Below, one piece after another: positions 36,436 to 46,455 of a stretch of DNA of 64,000 nucleotides; within the stretch, counting starts at the first letter, position 1; each line of letters begins with the position of its first letter. The DNA is from Rhodanobacteraceae bacterium (GTDB lineage: Bacteria > Pseudomonadota > Gammaproteobacteria > Xanthomonadales > SZUA-5), in NCBI GenBank assembly GCA_016713135.1, contig JADJPR010000023.1, positions 620,001 to 684,000 of the forward strand, in the 5' to 3' direction. The translations under genes were made by a program, and so were the position numbers. Below the pieces are notes generated by a model. It was not told the DNA's origin, searched no databases, and saw only the letters and a list, made by a program, of their open reading frames with translations.

Positions 36436-36508
36436 GGCTCGATTATCCCGTTTGTGCGGGGGCGAAGTGCGCATCGCGCGGGACAAGTTTGCGCGGCGCC
36501 GGTTGGGG

Positions 36509-36594
36509 GAGCACGGGGCACGGGGCACGGGGCACGAGAAAGCAGCCCCTCGCGTCGAACTGCTTCTACGTGCCCCGTGCCCCGTGCCCCGCTC
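36509..36594. repeat. Inverted-repeat element, class D
   Basis: The arms (36509-36546 and 36560-36594) are GAGC(AC)GGGGCACGGGGCACGG runs ending in AAGCAG, that is, three to four GGGGCAC heptamers each side. The loop is only about 13 bp, making this the most compact element of the set. It lies in the divergent promoter region between the sigma factor and gatC. Confidence 0.85.
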
Positions 36595-36654
36595 TGCTTT
36601 GTCCCCTCGGCGTGTTCCTTGCTATGTTGCGGCGCAATGCAAGCTGCCGTGTGA

Positions 36655-36944
36655 ATGCCCGTGTCCGTCGACAGCGCCCGCGTGCGCGCCATAGCCGAGT
36701 TGGCCCGGTTGGCCATCCCCGCCGAGCAGGAAGCCGCGCTCGCAACCGAGCTGTCCGCCGTGCTCGATCTGTTCGAGGCCCTGGCCGCCGCGCCGGTGGA
36801 CGATCTGGCGCCGCTGGCGCACCCGGGCGACCCGACCCTGCGCTTGCGCGCGGACGTGGTGACCGAGGGCGATGCGCGCGAAGCCTTCGCCGCGATCGCG
36901 CCGAGCGAGAGCGCCGGCTACTACCTGGTGCCGAAGGTGATCGA

Positions 36945-36948
<4 letters not shown>
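36655..36948 (+). CDS. gatC: Asp/Glu-tRNA amidotransferase subunit C
   Basis: The 97-residue protein has the GatC pattern: VRAIAELARLAIPAEQEAALATELSAVLDLFEAL at the N-terminus and LRADVVTEGDAREAFAAIAPSESAGYYLVPKVIE at the end. GatC stabilises the GatA/GatB complex that amidates misacylated Glu-tRNAGln or Asp-tRNAAsn. Its stop overlaps the gatA start (ATGA). The class D repeat ends 60 bp upstream, so the promoter region is short. Confidence 0.93.
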
Positions 36949-38404
<1,456 letters not shown>

Positions 38405-38408
<4 letters not shown>

Positions 38409-39838
38409 GCAACTGGGAAGCCGTGATCGGCCTGGAAGTGCATGTGCAGCTCCAGACCGCCAGCAAGATCTTCTCCGGCGCCTCGACCGCCTATGGCGCC
38501 GAGCCCAATTCGCAGGCTTGCGCGATCGACCTCGGCATGCCGGGCACGCTGCCGGTGATGAACGCGGGCGCGGTCGAAATGGCCATCCGCTTCGGCTTGG
38601 CGATCGGCGCCACGGTGGCGCAGCGCAGCGTGTTCGCGCGCAAGAACTACTTCTACCCGGACCTGCCGAAGGGCTACCAGATCAGCCAGTACGAGCTGCC
38701 GGTGGTGGTCGGCGGCGGTCTGCAGGTGCGCCAGGACGACGGCAGCCACAAGTTCGTGCAGCTGACCCGCGCGCACCTGGAAGAGGATGCCGGCAAGAGC
38801 GTGCACGACGCCTTCCACGCCGAGACCGGCGTGGACTTGAACCGCGCCGGCACGCCGCTGCTGGAGATCGTCAGCGAGCCGGTGCTTTCTTCCGCGGCCG
38901 AAGCGGTGGCCTACCTCAAGACCCTGCACACCCTGGTGCGCTGGCTGGGCGTGTCCGATGGCAACATGCAGGAGGGCTCGTTCCGCTGCGACGCGAATGT
39001 CTCGGTGCGCCGCCGCGGCGAGCCGCTCGGCACGCGCGCCGAGATCAAGAACGTCAATTCCTTCCGCTTCGTCGAGAAGGCCATCGATTACGAGATCGAG
39101 CGCCAGATCCGGCTGATCGAGGCCGGCGGCAAGGTGGTCCAGGAGACCCGATTGTTCGACGCCAACAAGGGCGAGACGCGCAGCATGCGCGGCAAGGAAT
39201 CCGCGCACGACTACCGCTATTTCCCGGATCCCGACCTGCCGCCATTGGTGATCGCAGCCGAGGACATCGAGCGCGTGCGCACGGCAATGCCGGAACTGCC
39301 TGCCGCGCGCCGCCAGCGCTACATCGACAGCCTGGGCCTGCCCGAGTACGACGCCACGCTGCTGACCGCCGACCGCACCGTCAGCGACTACTTCGAGACC
39401 CTCAACGCCGCGGTGCCCGCGCAGGCCAAGCTGTGCGCCAACTGGGTGCTGGGCGAATGGACCGGCGCGCTCAATGCCAATGGCCTGGCGCCGGAGCAGT
39501 CGCCCGTCGGCGCCGCGCGGCTTGCAGGGCTGCTGGCGCGCATCGTCGACGGCAGTCTGTCGAGCAAAATGGGCAAGCAGGTGTTCGAGGCGCTGTGGAA
39601 CGGCGATGAGAGCGCCGATGCGGTGATCGAGCGGCTGGGGCTGAAGCAGGTCTCCGACACCGGCGCGCTCGCCGCGGTGGTCGACGAGATCATCGCCGCG
39701 AACCCGAAGCAGGTGGAACAGTACCGCGGCGGCAACGACAAGCTGCTGCAGTTCTTCGTCGGCCAGGCGATGAAGGCCACCAAGGGCCAGGCCAATCCGG
39801 CGCAACTGAACGAGCTGCTGAAGGCCAAACTGGGCTGA
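38405..39838 (+). CDS. gatB: Asp/Glu-tRNA amidotransferase subunit B
   Basis: The 477-residue protein begins WEAVIGLEVHVQL and carries the diagnostic DLPKGYQISQYE, LEEDAGKSVHD, DLNRAGTPLLEIVSEP, MQEGSFRCDANVSVR and EIKNVNSFRF. A C-terminal YqeY-like helical domain ends in NPAQLNELLKAKL. It activates the glutamyl or aspartyl group with ATP and transfers the ammonia made by GatA. An HprK-like kinase gene starts only 3 bp after the stop, which is not a usual partner. Confidence 0.95.
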
Positions 39839-39841
39839 CCC

Positions 39842-40681
39842 ATGGACCCGATCCACCTGCGGGCCTGCGGCACCGGAATCCTGGTGCACCGCGACTTGTC
39901 CGGCCTGCCGGACATGCCCGACGCACTGGCGCCAGCGGTTCGCACGGTGGATGCCGAGCTGGCCGAAACCGGTGTGCGCCTGGCAGTGACCGACCATCTG
40001 CCGCTGACGGACCTGGACATTGGCGACTTCGGCGCCTATCGCTTCGATGCCAGCTGCGGCGCGGCCTGGATCCTGCGCCCCGCCGTGCGCCCCGAATGGC
40101 AGGACGAAGCGCTTTGGGGCCCGCTGTTGTTGCACGCCCTGGCCCACCGCGGCATCTATGTGCTGCACGCCAGCGCGGCGATCACGCCCGCTGGCCAACT
40201 CGTCGCCTTTGTCGCCGACAGCGGCGTGGGTAAATCGACCTTGGCGCGGATTGCCCGTGGGCTGGGCTGGCGGCGGGTCAGCGATGACCTTCTGCCGGTG
40301 GCGCAAATCCACGGAGAGATCGTGGCCCTGCCGCAGTTGCACCAGCCGAAACTGGCTGCGGCGGACCAGTATCCGCTGGATGCGCCCGCGGCCCTGCCGC
40401 TGCGGATGCTGGTCCACCTGAAGCGCGGCGATGCCTGCGCGCTGCAGCCCGCCGCGCCGCGCGATGCGCTCGACATCCTGCTGGCCAACACCGTCGCCAC
40501 ACGCACCTACGCCGCACAGACGCTCGCCGAGCACCTGGCCTTTGCGCGCGCCATGACCATCGCCGCCGACGGACCTGGGCTGAAGATCTGTCGCGGACGA
40601 ATCGCCAGCCGGCCTGCAGACATCGAGGGAGCGGCAGGCGAGTTCCTGCGCCTCGCCGCGCAGGCCGTCGCCAGCGCTTAG
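39842..40681 (+). CDS. HPr-kinase-like P-loop protein
   Basis: The 279-residue protein carries the HprK-type P-loop FVADSGVGKSTLARIARG near residue 125, preceded by LLHALAHRGIYVLHASAAIT and followed by RRVSDDLLPV. This is the pattern of truncated HprK-like proteins common in alpha- and gammaproteobacteria and in some lasso-peptide clusters. The true HprK signature and N-terminal domain are not evident, so phosphorylation of HPr is not claimed. It begins 3 bp after gatB and is probably co-transcribed with gatCAB. Its stop overlaps by 4 bp the end of the convergent small gene at 40678. Confidence 0.75.
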   Translation: MDPIHLRACGTGILVHRDLSGLPDMPDALAPAVRTVDAELAETGVRLAVTDHLPLTDLDIGDFGAYRFDASCGAAWILRPAVRPEWQDEALWGPLLLHALAHRGIYVLHASAAITPAGQLVAFVADSGVGKSTLARIARGLGWRRVSDDLLPVAQIHGEIVALPQLHQPKLAAADQYPLDAPAALPLRMLVHLKRGDACALQPAAPRDALDILLANTVATRTYAAQTLAEHLAFARAMTIAADGPGLKICRGRIASRPADIEGAAGEFLRLAAQAVASA

Positions 40682-40968
40682 GGCAGCTTGCGCTGGGGCA
40701 TCGGCGCTGGCTCGATGTCCAGCATCAGATGCCAGTAGGCCCAGGAACGCGGATCGATGATGCCCGGCGGCGCGTGCCGCAGGGCAAAGCGCAACTCGTC
40801 GTCGGTCAACAGTCCGCGCAGGATCTGCATGTCCGCGGCCCGGGCGTAGCGGAAGGCGTAGGCCAGGAAACGGACCGGATCTGCCAGTGCCTGTTCCGGT
40901 GGTTCGAACCAGACCAGGCGTTGGGCAAGCTCCCGGGTCCGGTCATCTAGCGCCAGTGGGCCGATCAT
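40678..40968 (-). CDS. Small partner protein of the AbiEii-like nucleotidyltransferase
   Basis: This 96-residue protein begins MIGPLALDDRTREL and contains the phrase GIIDPRSWAYWHLMLD, which I recognise from small proteins encoded beside AbiEii-like nucleotidyltransferases. Its start overlaps the upstream nucleotidyltransferase stop (ATGA), so they form one translational unit. It may be the antitoxin, although in many type IV AbiE systems the antitoxin gene comes first. No DNA-binding motif is obvious. A longer minus-strand frame up to 41394 overlaps the neighbouring gene and was rejected. Confidence 0.65.
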   Translation of the reverse strand: MIGPLALDDRTRELAQRLVWFEPPEQALADPVRFLAYAFRYARAADMQILRGLLTDDELRFALRHAPPGIIDPRSWAYWHLMLDIEPAPMPQRKLP

Positions 40969-41600
40969 GGCGGCGGCAGCCGCGCAGGATCGCAAGCCCT
41001 GACCGCGAGCGCGAGATCGCGCCGCACCGCCTGCGGCAGGGTAGAGAGATTGCCGTCGTCGAAGTAGCACAAACTCTTCAGGGCAATCTCGGGAGCAAAA
41101 CTCGGCTGGTAAAGCGCCCGTCCGGCACTCAGCAACTGGCCCAGGCTGAACCCGCCGAGGGTGATCAAGGCGTGGATATCGAGGTAATCCTTCGCCTCGG
41201 CTCGTTTTTGCACCACCATCGTCTTCATCCCGCCCAGTTCCAGCAAGTGGCCGAGTCGGAGGCGCGGCCGGAGAAGCATGCGGGGCGGATGGAGCTTCGG
41301 AAGGCGCGGCACTCCGAAGAACGAAACCAGGACTGGTCCCTGCCGCTCTACGCGGACAGTGAGTGTGTTGCGCTCGATCTGCAGCGGCTCGCACCCGGAA
41401 AGAAGGCTCACCTTCTCGACCAAGTCCGTGGGATCAAACTCGGTTCGGGCGAAAAAGTCGAAGTCGACACTCTGCCGATGGCCCAACTGCAGGGCGATCG
41501 CCGTGCCGCCATACAGAACGAACTCATCCGGGACGGCGGAAAGCTCATCCCACAGCTGGCGCTGAGACGCGGGCAGGACGGACAGATGGAGATCCGACAT
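40965..41600 (-). CDS. Nucleotidyltransferase, AbiEii/AbiGii toxin family
   Basis: The 211-residue protein carries the polymerase-beta-type nucleotidyltransferase signature VLYGGTAIALQLGHRQSVDFDFF near residues 28-50, with the GG(T/S) turn and the DxD metal-binding pair, plus the downstream KDYLDIHALI typical of AbiEii proteins. Members are toxins of abortive-infection or toxin-antitoxin systems that transfer nucleotides to targets such as tRNA; others are simple accessory enzymes. It is coupled to the 96-residue gene downstream. It opens the accessory region that runs to about 53 kb. Confidence 0.78.
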   Translation of the reverse strand: MSDLHLSVLPASQRQLWDELSAVPDEFVLYGGTAIALQLGHRQSVDFDFFARTEFDPTDLVEKVSLLSGCEPLQIERNTLTVRVERQGPVLVSFFGVPRLPKLHPPRMLLRPRLRLGHLLELGGMKTMVVQKRAEAKDYLDIHALITLGGFSLGQLLSAGRALYQPSFAPEIALKSLCYFDDGNLSTLPQAVRRDLALAVRACDPARLPPP

Positions 41601-41760
41601 CGACCTGGGCGGACTTGCGCCTGTCAGTTCGTGGAGCGCGCAGCCTACGTCATGGGCTGGCGCCGCTCAATCGATCGCCACGACGCGGCTGCGCAGACGG
41701 CACGGTCGCGATGCAGGCTGGCCGCAGCCAGCCCGCACGCTCCATGCCATCAGTTGCGGC

Positions 41761-41868
41761 TCAGGCCGCCGCGGACTCCGCATCCAGGTCCGCCAAGCGA
41801 TAGCCGGCGCTGTGGATGGTGTGCAGCAACTGGCGCTGGAAGGGCTTGTCGATCACCTCATCGACTTG
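41761..41868 (-). pseudogene. Truncated copy of the 3' end of the response regulator gene
   Basis: About 104 bp (41765-41868) repeat the last 34 or so codons of the response regulator at 43310-44029 with only three mismatches (VIDKPFQRQLLHTIHSAGYRLADLD). The match stops abruptly at GATCACCT on the inner side. It lies in the same orientation 1.55 kb from the full gene, and the FitAB-type toxin-antitoxin pair is between the two copies. There is no start or upstream domain, so it is a gene fragment. Confidence 0.85.
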
Positions 41869-42010
41869 CAGGTAAACCCTACCCCCATAGCGCGGCTCCG
41901 GCGCGCGTGGAAAACGGCATTGCAGCAAGACCGATCGCGCCGGCAGCCGCGGCTTTTCGCGGCAGGCTGCTGGCTGATGAGGCGATCCGCGTCGCTGTTT
42001 CCACCCGCCA

Positions 42011-42430
42011 TCAATCGCCCCAAGGGTTGACCACATCAATGCCACAGTCTTCGAAATCCCTCACGTTGCGCGTCGCCAGGCCCGCACCTCGCGACCTGGC
42101 GATTGCAGCGATCATGGCGTCGAACTGGCTGATGGGTTTGCCCGCCTGACGCCTGGCCGCGGAGATCTCTGCGAACGCGTCGGCCGCGCCGCTATCGAAA
42201 TCCAAGGTCTGGCCGGAAAAATCCACGTCGAAGATGGCAAGCGCGGCGCTCCAAAGGCCTTGCCTGCGCAAGCCCTCCGGCAGCAGTCGCAACCCGAAAA
42301 GCACTTCGCCGCGCGTCACCGACGTCGTGAAAAGCGATGACCGTGGCCGCGAACTCAGCCAGGCCAACACTCTGGGTTCCGGCACAGGCCGCAGAACCTC
42401 CGACAACACATTCGTGTCGATAACGATCAT
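42011..42430 (-). CDS. PIN-domain toxin, VapC/FitB family
   Basis: The 139-residue PIN-domain ribonuclease has the first acidic residue in MIVIDTNVLSEVLRP, a Glu in TRGEVLFGLRLLP, and the C-terminal pair in ISQFDAMIAAIARSRGAGLATRNVRDFED. This is the FitB-like subtype. It would cut RNA when freed from its antitoxin. Its start overlaps the antitoxin stop by 4 bp. The stop lies about 140 bp from the response-regulator fragment. Confidence 0.88.
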   Translation of the reverse strand: MIVIDTNVLSEVLRPVPEPRVLAWLSSRPRSSLFTTSVTRGEVLFGLRLLPEGLRRQGLWSAALAIFDVDFSGQTLDFDSGAADAFAEISAARRQAGKPISQFDAMIAAIARSRGAGLATRNVRDFEDCGIDVVNPWGD

Positions 42431-42675
42431 CGGTCAAGAATCAGCGGTTCCCGCGACGGTTCCCGCGACGCAATCTCCAGGTTCACCCCACCCAAAGGCT
42501 CGATCCTGGCGCGGATAGCATCGACGATCGACGGGGTCCGTGCAGGTTCGGCCGACAATGCAGCACGCAAGATATCGCGTGCCTCGTCTTCCATCGACCG
42601 ACCATGCTGCGCGGCCTGCACACGCAAACGCGCCTTGAGTCGATCATCGATGTTCCGAATCGTCATACTCGCCAT
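42427..42675 (-). CDS. Antitoxin, FitA/VapB-like ribbon-helix-helix protein
   Basis: The 82-residue protein begins MASMTIRNIDDRLKARLRVQAAQHGRSMEDEARDIL, the FitA-type ribbon-helix-helix that binds both DNA and the PIN toxin. The C-terminal tail neutralises the toxin. I prefer the ATG at 42675, which has a GGGGGTG ribosome binding site; the ATG at 42687 adds four residues. Two palindromes just upstream (42688-42715) are probable autoregulatory operators. Confidence 0.87.
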   Translation of the reverse strand: MASMTIRNIDDRLKARLRVQAAQHGRSMEDEARDILRAALSAEPARTPSIVDAIRARIEPLGGVNLEIASREPSREPLILDR

Positions 42676-42687
42676 GGACACCCCCAT

Positions 42688-42715
42688 GCATCATTGATGC
42701 AATGTTAAGCATTGC
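42688..42715. promoter_or_regulatory. Operator palindromes upstream of the FitAB pair
   Basis: Two adjacent perfect palindromes: GCATCA-T-TGATGC at 42688-42700, and GCAATG-TTAAG-CATTGC at 42699-42715. They sit right at the antitoxin start in a locally AT-rich stretch, as expected for ribbon-helix-helix autoregulation. Binding is inferred. Confidence 0.55.
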
Positions 42716-43309
42716 CTGCATCACGAGCAAGTCGAGTGAGCGAGTTCACGCCCGCTGCCGTCCACGCGTTTGATCGCGTCGCCTCACTCGACGCGACGCG
42801 TGCGGGAGCCCCGCTACGAGAGCCATGCGACGGACGCAACCCGGGCACGGGCGTCCGCCGGGTTCAACAGTGCTGAAGTGTCGCTCCGCGCGACGCCCGG
42901 CGGGCCCCGTCGCGAGCCTCCGAGTCCATCCACGCGACCAACCTGACCGCACCTATTGCCACCGCGCGCGCATGCCGCAATGCGTCCTGAAGCGGGTCGT
43001 CGGAGAGGAAACTGCACGGAAACGCCATGTCCGCCACACGCACCAATCGGAAGGCACGAGCCAAGGAATCGAATGGGCTCCGCGAACGCCTGTTCCGCCG
43101 AGGACGAACTCACCGGGGACACCGGAGATCTCGTGACACAGGACCCGCCGCGACGGCGGCGTCAAAGACAGAGGTCTCGGTCATTCGTTGACTCCAGCCT
43201 GTTTGCTGGACCAATCGAGGGAAATCAGCCTAACCCAAGGCCGATCCCCCTCAACGGACGTCATGACCAACTCAAGTCGAGCGTGTTGAACGCGAGCGTC
43301 ACACGGTGC
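42716..43309. other. Gap without a supported gene
   Basis: This stretch of nearly 600 bp separates the antitoxin operator from the response regulator stop. Short frames exist on both strands, but none has a recognisable motif, good start or family resemblance. It may contain eroded coding sequence; a minus-strand run near 42870-43060 looks vaguely protein-like but cannot be assigned. Confidence 0.5.
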
Positions 43310-44029
43310 CTACGCCGCCGCGGACTCCGCGTCCAGGTCAGCCAGGCGATAGCCGGCGCTGTGGATGGTGTGCAGCAACTGGCGCTGGAAGGGCTTGTCG
43401 ATCACCTTGCGCAGGTTGTAGAGGTGCGAGCGCAGGGTGTCGCTGTCCGGCAACATGTCGCCCCAGACCTCACGCTCGATGTCGCGGCGCGAGACCACGC
43501 GTGGCGATTCGCGCATCAGGATTGTCAGCAGCTTGAGGCCGATCGGCGACACCTGCAGGTCCTTGCCGCCACGGGTCAGGCGCAGAGTTGCCGTGTCGAG
43601 CACCAGATCCCCCACGCGCAGCACGCCCTGGCTGACCTGGCGGCGGTCGCGCCGGATCAATGCACGGACGCGCGCCTCCATTTCCTTGATCTCGAACGGC
43701 TTGACCAGGTAGTCGTCCGCACCCGCATCGAGGCCAGTGACCTTGTCCTCCAGTGTGTCGCGCGCGGTCAGCATCAGCACCGGCGTCGACTTTTTGGCTT
43801 CCTGGCGCAGCCGGCGGCACACATCCAGCCCGTCCATGCCCGGCAGCATCAGGTCCAGCACGACCACGTCGTAGCTGTTGCTGGTCGCCAGGCGCAACCC
43901 ACTGACGCCATCCGCAGCGTAGTCAACCGAGTAGCCCCGGCGCTCCAGGAACTCACCCACCGTCTCCGAGATCGCCCGGTTGTCCTCGATCAGCAGAACC
44001 AGGCCCGATTGCTCTTCACGCTTGCTCAT
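43310..44029 (-). CDS. OmpR/PhoB-family response regulator (no kinase adjacent)
   Basis: The 239-residue protein has a receiver domain at about 8-125, with acidic residues in VLLIEDN, the phospho-acceptor Asp near 58 in VVLDLMLPGMDG, and Lys near 108 in DDYLVKPFE. It is followed by a winged-helix DNA-binding domain (LTRGGKDLQVSPIGLKLLTILMR). I chose the ATG at 44029 (MSKREEQSG). No histidine kinase gene is next to it, so it is an orphan in this window. Its last 34 codons are duplicated at 41765-41868. GTGAAG repeats upstream may be its own binding sites. Confidence 0.88.
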   Translation of the reverse strand: MSKREEQSGLVLLIEDNRAISETVGEFLERRGYSVDYAADGVSGLRLATSNSYDVVVLDLMLPGMDGLDVCRRLRQEAKKSTPVLMLTARDTLEDKVTGLDAGADDYLVKPFEIKEMEARVRALIRRDRRQVSQGVLRVGDLVLDTATLRLTRGGKDLQVSPIGLKLLTILMRESPRVVSRRDIEREVWGDMLPDSDTLRSHLYNLRKVIDKPFQRQLLHTIHSAGYRLADLDAESAAA

Positions 44030-44059
44030 GTCGGCTCTCCGCACCCGACCACCGGGTGT

Positions 44060-44105
44060 CTTCACGGATGTGAAGATACGTGGCCAAACATCGTGAAGAC
44101 GTGAA
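44060..44105. promoter_or_regulatory. GTGAAG repeats upstream of the response regulator
   Basis: An inverted repeat CTTCAC-GGAT-GTGAAG (44060-44075) is followed by GTGAAG at 44093-44098 and GTGAA at 44101-44105. Spaced short repeats like these are typical of OmpR-family binding sites and lie 30-75 bp before the start codon, so autoregulation is plausible. Confidence 0.35.
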
Positions 44106-44643
44106 TGCCGGCGCATCCATCATCGTTCATTGGCGAACAATCGCACGCGAGAGTTCAGCCTGCGGGCGCACGAAAACCACGGCCGGCCGTTTCGGCGCCG
44201 CGGGACGCCTGCGCAGGTGATGGGCCTTACAGGGGGTTGTCGGCAATTCTTTTGCGAGTCGCAGCCGGGACGTCCGATGCGCCGGACCTGGCGAGCAGGG
44301 GAATCCAGGGGCGAGGGGACGCTGCGTCAGGTGCGGAAAGTGTTCGGCAGGCCGCTCTCGTCAACGCCCACAGAGCGCCCCAAAGTCATCAGACGCAAAT
44401 CACCGAGGTAAGACAGCAGCGGTGGCTGGTATGGAACCAAACGTCGCTCGCTCTGTACCTCACCGCCAAGTTGCTGATCCTTGAGCTCGCTCATTCTAAA
44501 CCTGCCATTTGGTCAGTGATTCTGTCGCTTATCCTAGCGAGACACCGCGCCGCGGGCGATCGTGTACGAGGCGGTCTGCTAACGGGCGTAAAGGTAACAC
44601 GGGTGAAGCGAACAGTGCCATTGCCGATGGCGCAATCAAAGTC
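44106..44643. other. Gap without a supported gene
   Basis: About 540 bp lie between the response regulator promoter and the end of the asparagine-synthetase-like gene. No frame shows a recognisable family or a convincing start. The part from 44450 to 44560 is less GC-rich than the surroundings. I see nothing further in it. Confidence 0.5.
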
Positions 44644-46376
44644 TCATCGGTCGGGAGCGTCGTGGGCACCCACCTCGAGCCCACGCATCCACGCGCCCAG
44701 GCAAGCCAGGCGAAAGAGCAGGAAGTCCTGACGTCTCGTGGGTTGACCTGCTGCCAGCCGGGCACGCACCTGGTCAGGATCGACAAGGCTCCCCCAGATG
44801 GATTCGGAATCGATGACTGCGCTTGCAAACGCAGCCGATTCACGTCCGTGAATGTGCTCGTGAAACAGGGGTAACAGGCTGCCCTGCTTCGGTCGTTCAG
44901 CCCAGCGGGCGGGGAGAACCCGGGAGACAGCGCGCCGGGCGATCCACTTGTCCACGCGACCGCGGACGTGCTGGTACGCGGGCAGGCTGAGCGCGAAACG
45001 GATCAGTCTCCAGTCGCGATAGGGATGGCGCATCTGGAACCCGTAGCGATCCGAGTGCACGCCCTCACAGGCGGCGTCGATCGCCGAATAGGTTCCCAGC
45101 ACGTAACTGGCACGCTCGGGGATGGCCACTGCGCGAATCGTGCGATATCGGCGGCCAAGGCTTCGCGCGCATAACTCCGCCAACGGGGTTGCATCCAGTC
45201 GGCATCGAGAGGAGGCACGGGCCAGCGCAATAGCCGGCGTGTCAGGTGGCGCCAGCCCGGCTCGCGCCACAGGCCCCGCCATCCCCGGCTGCGAATGACG
45301 TCGCGGTAAACCCAGAACACGACGTCCCATCGCCGGTTCTGCAGGGCGTGCGCCAGCCAGCGCACCGGTCCCGGGTTCCAGTGATCAGCATAGTGTCCGG
45401 TCAGCACCACATCGACTTGATTGGCGGCCAGAGCCTCATACAACCTGGTCTTCAGCGGATGGTAGGGGTTGACGAACGGGTAGCCAGGGTCGATGCCCTG
45501 GCGGGTCGGGTCCAGCGTGGGCGCAGGTTCACTGCTGTCGAAAGTGGTGCACGCCATGCCCAAGGTCTCGCACAGCTCGGTTGCGAGGGCGCGCTCGTCG
45601 ATGCTCCCGCCGAATCCGGTCCCATAGGTCACGGCCAGCGCAGTGATCCGGATTCCAGGAGGCAGCAAGGCGGCAATGGACGAGGAGCCAGGCCTCCTGA
45701 GTGTCAGTCCGATCCGTCCGGCGCCAACGACGTTGCGCGATACCGAGGTGGCGAGCAAATGTCCGAATTCCGACGCAGCCTCGTCGTCGGGCATCGCGAA
45801 TGCCGCCGTGTCAGGGTCGAAGGACAACTCGGTACGGCGTGTGCCGGAAAGGTCAATATCGACCCGCTGGCCCGGGTCGACGGAATGTATCGACCGATAC
45901 AGGGTGCGACCGCGGGGAGGATCGACGAGGGCCAGATGGGCCGCCAGGTACTCGTCGTCGAAGCGCCTGTCGAGTCCTGGCAGCGCGAGGAGAACGAACT
46001 CCCTGGAAGCGATCAGGACGCCCGACTGGAGGCGGGTCCACACGAGAGGTTGATGACCCAGTCGGTCTCGCAACAAGCGCACGGACTGCCTCTGCGGGTC
46101 CAGTCGCACCAGCGCCGATGGCAGGTCCGACGGAACTTCCCAGTCCTGGAACTGCGGATGTTGATGCGCGTCGACCAGGCTGATGCAGCCATCGTCCGAA
46201 CGATGCAATGGATCCGGCTCGCCACGCCGCACTTTCGCCGCGTGTACCTTCCAGCCATCACCTTCGGCATCGAAGCGGTCGTGTGCGGGAGCCATGAAGC
46301 CGCCCGCGGCGCTCACAAGCCTGCGCCAGGTACAGCCGTCGATAGTGGCTCCGGCAAAGCCGAGCCAAGCAAGCAA
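44644..46376 (-). pseudogene. Asparagine synthetase / lasso cyclase-like gene, decayed
   Basis: The N-terminal part (TTG 46376 down to about 45140) reads as a class II glutamine-amidotransferase-like domain without the N-terminal Cys (LAWLGFAGATIDG), then a synthetase domain. The pyrophosphate loop, normally SGGLDSS, reads LTLRRPGSSSIAALL. The DNA there differs from a normal loop by what look like three lost bases that keep the frame. Near 45140 the frame is lost; the rest continues in another frame (IPERASYVLGTYSAIDAACEG through RQDFLLFRLACLGAWMRGLEV) to 44644. The full product would be about 570 residues, similar to lasso-peptide cyclases, but no precursor or RRE/protease genes are beside it. 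A damaged active site plus a frameshift argue for a dead gene. Confidence 0.7.
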
Positions 46377-46455
46377 TGTCGCCAGTCTGCTTCCCTCAGC
46401 TCAGGGGATTGGGCCTCAGGAATACTGGCGCCCCGGAGACATCCGGGGCGCCAGC

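Noticed and set aside
42814..43165. Small genes between the FitAB pair and the response regulator
   Set aside because: Overlapping short frames on both strands without motifs, ribosome binding sites or family resemblance.
39842..46376. Functional lasso-peptide gene cluster
   Set aside because: The HprK-like and cyclase-like genes are 4 kb apart on opposite strands, the cyclase is damaged, and no precursor, RRE or B2 protease gene was found.
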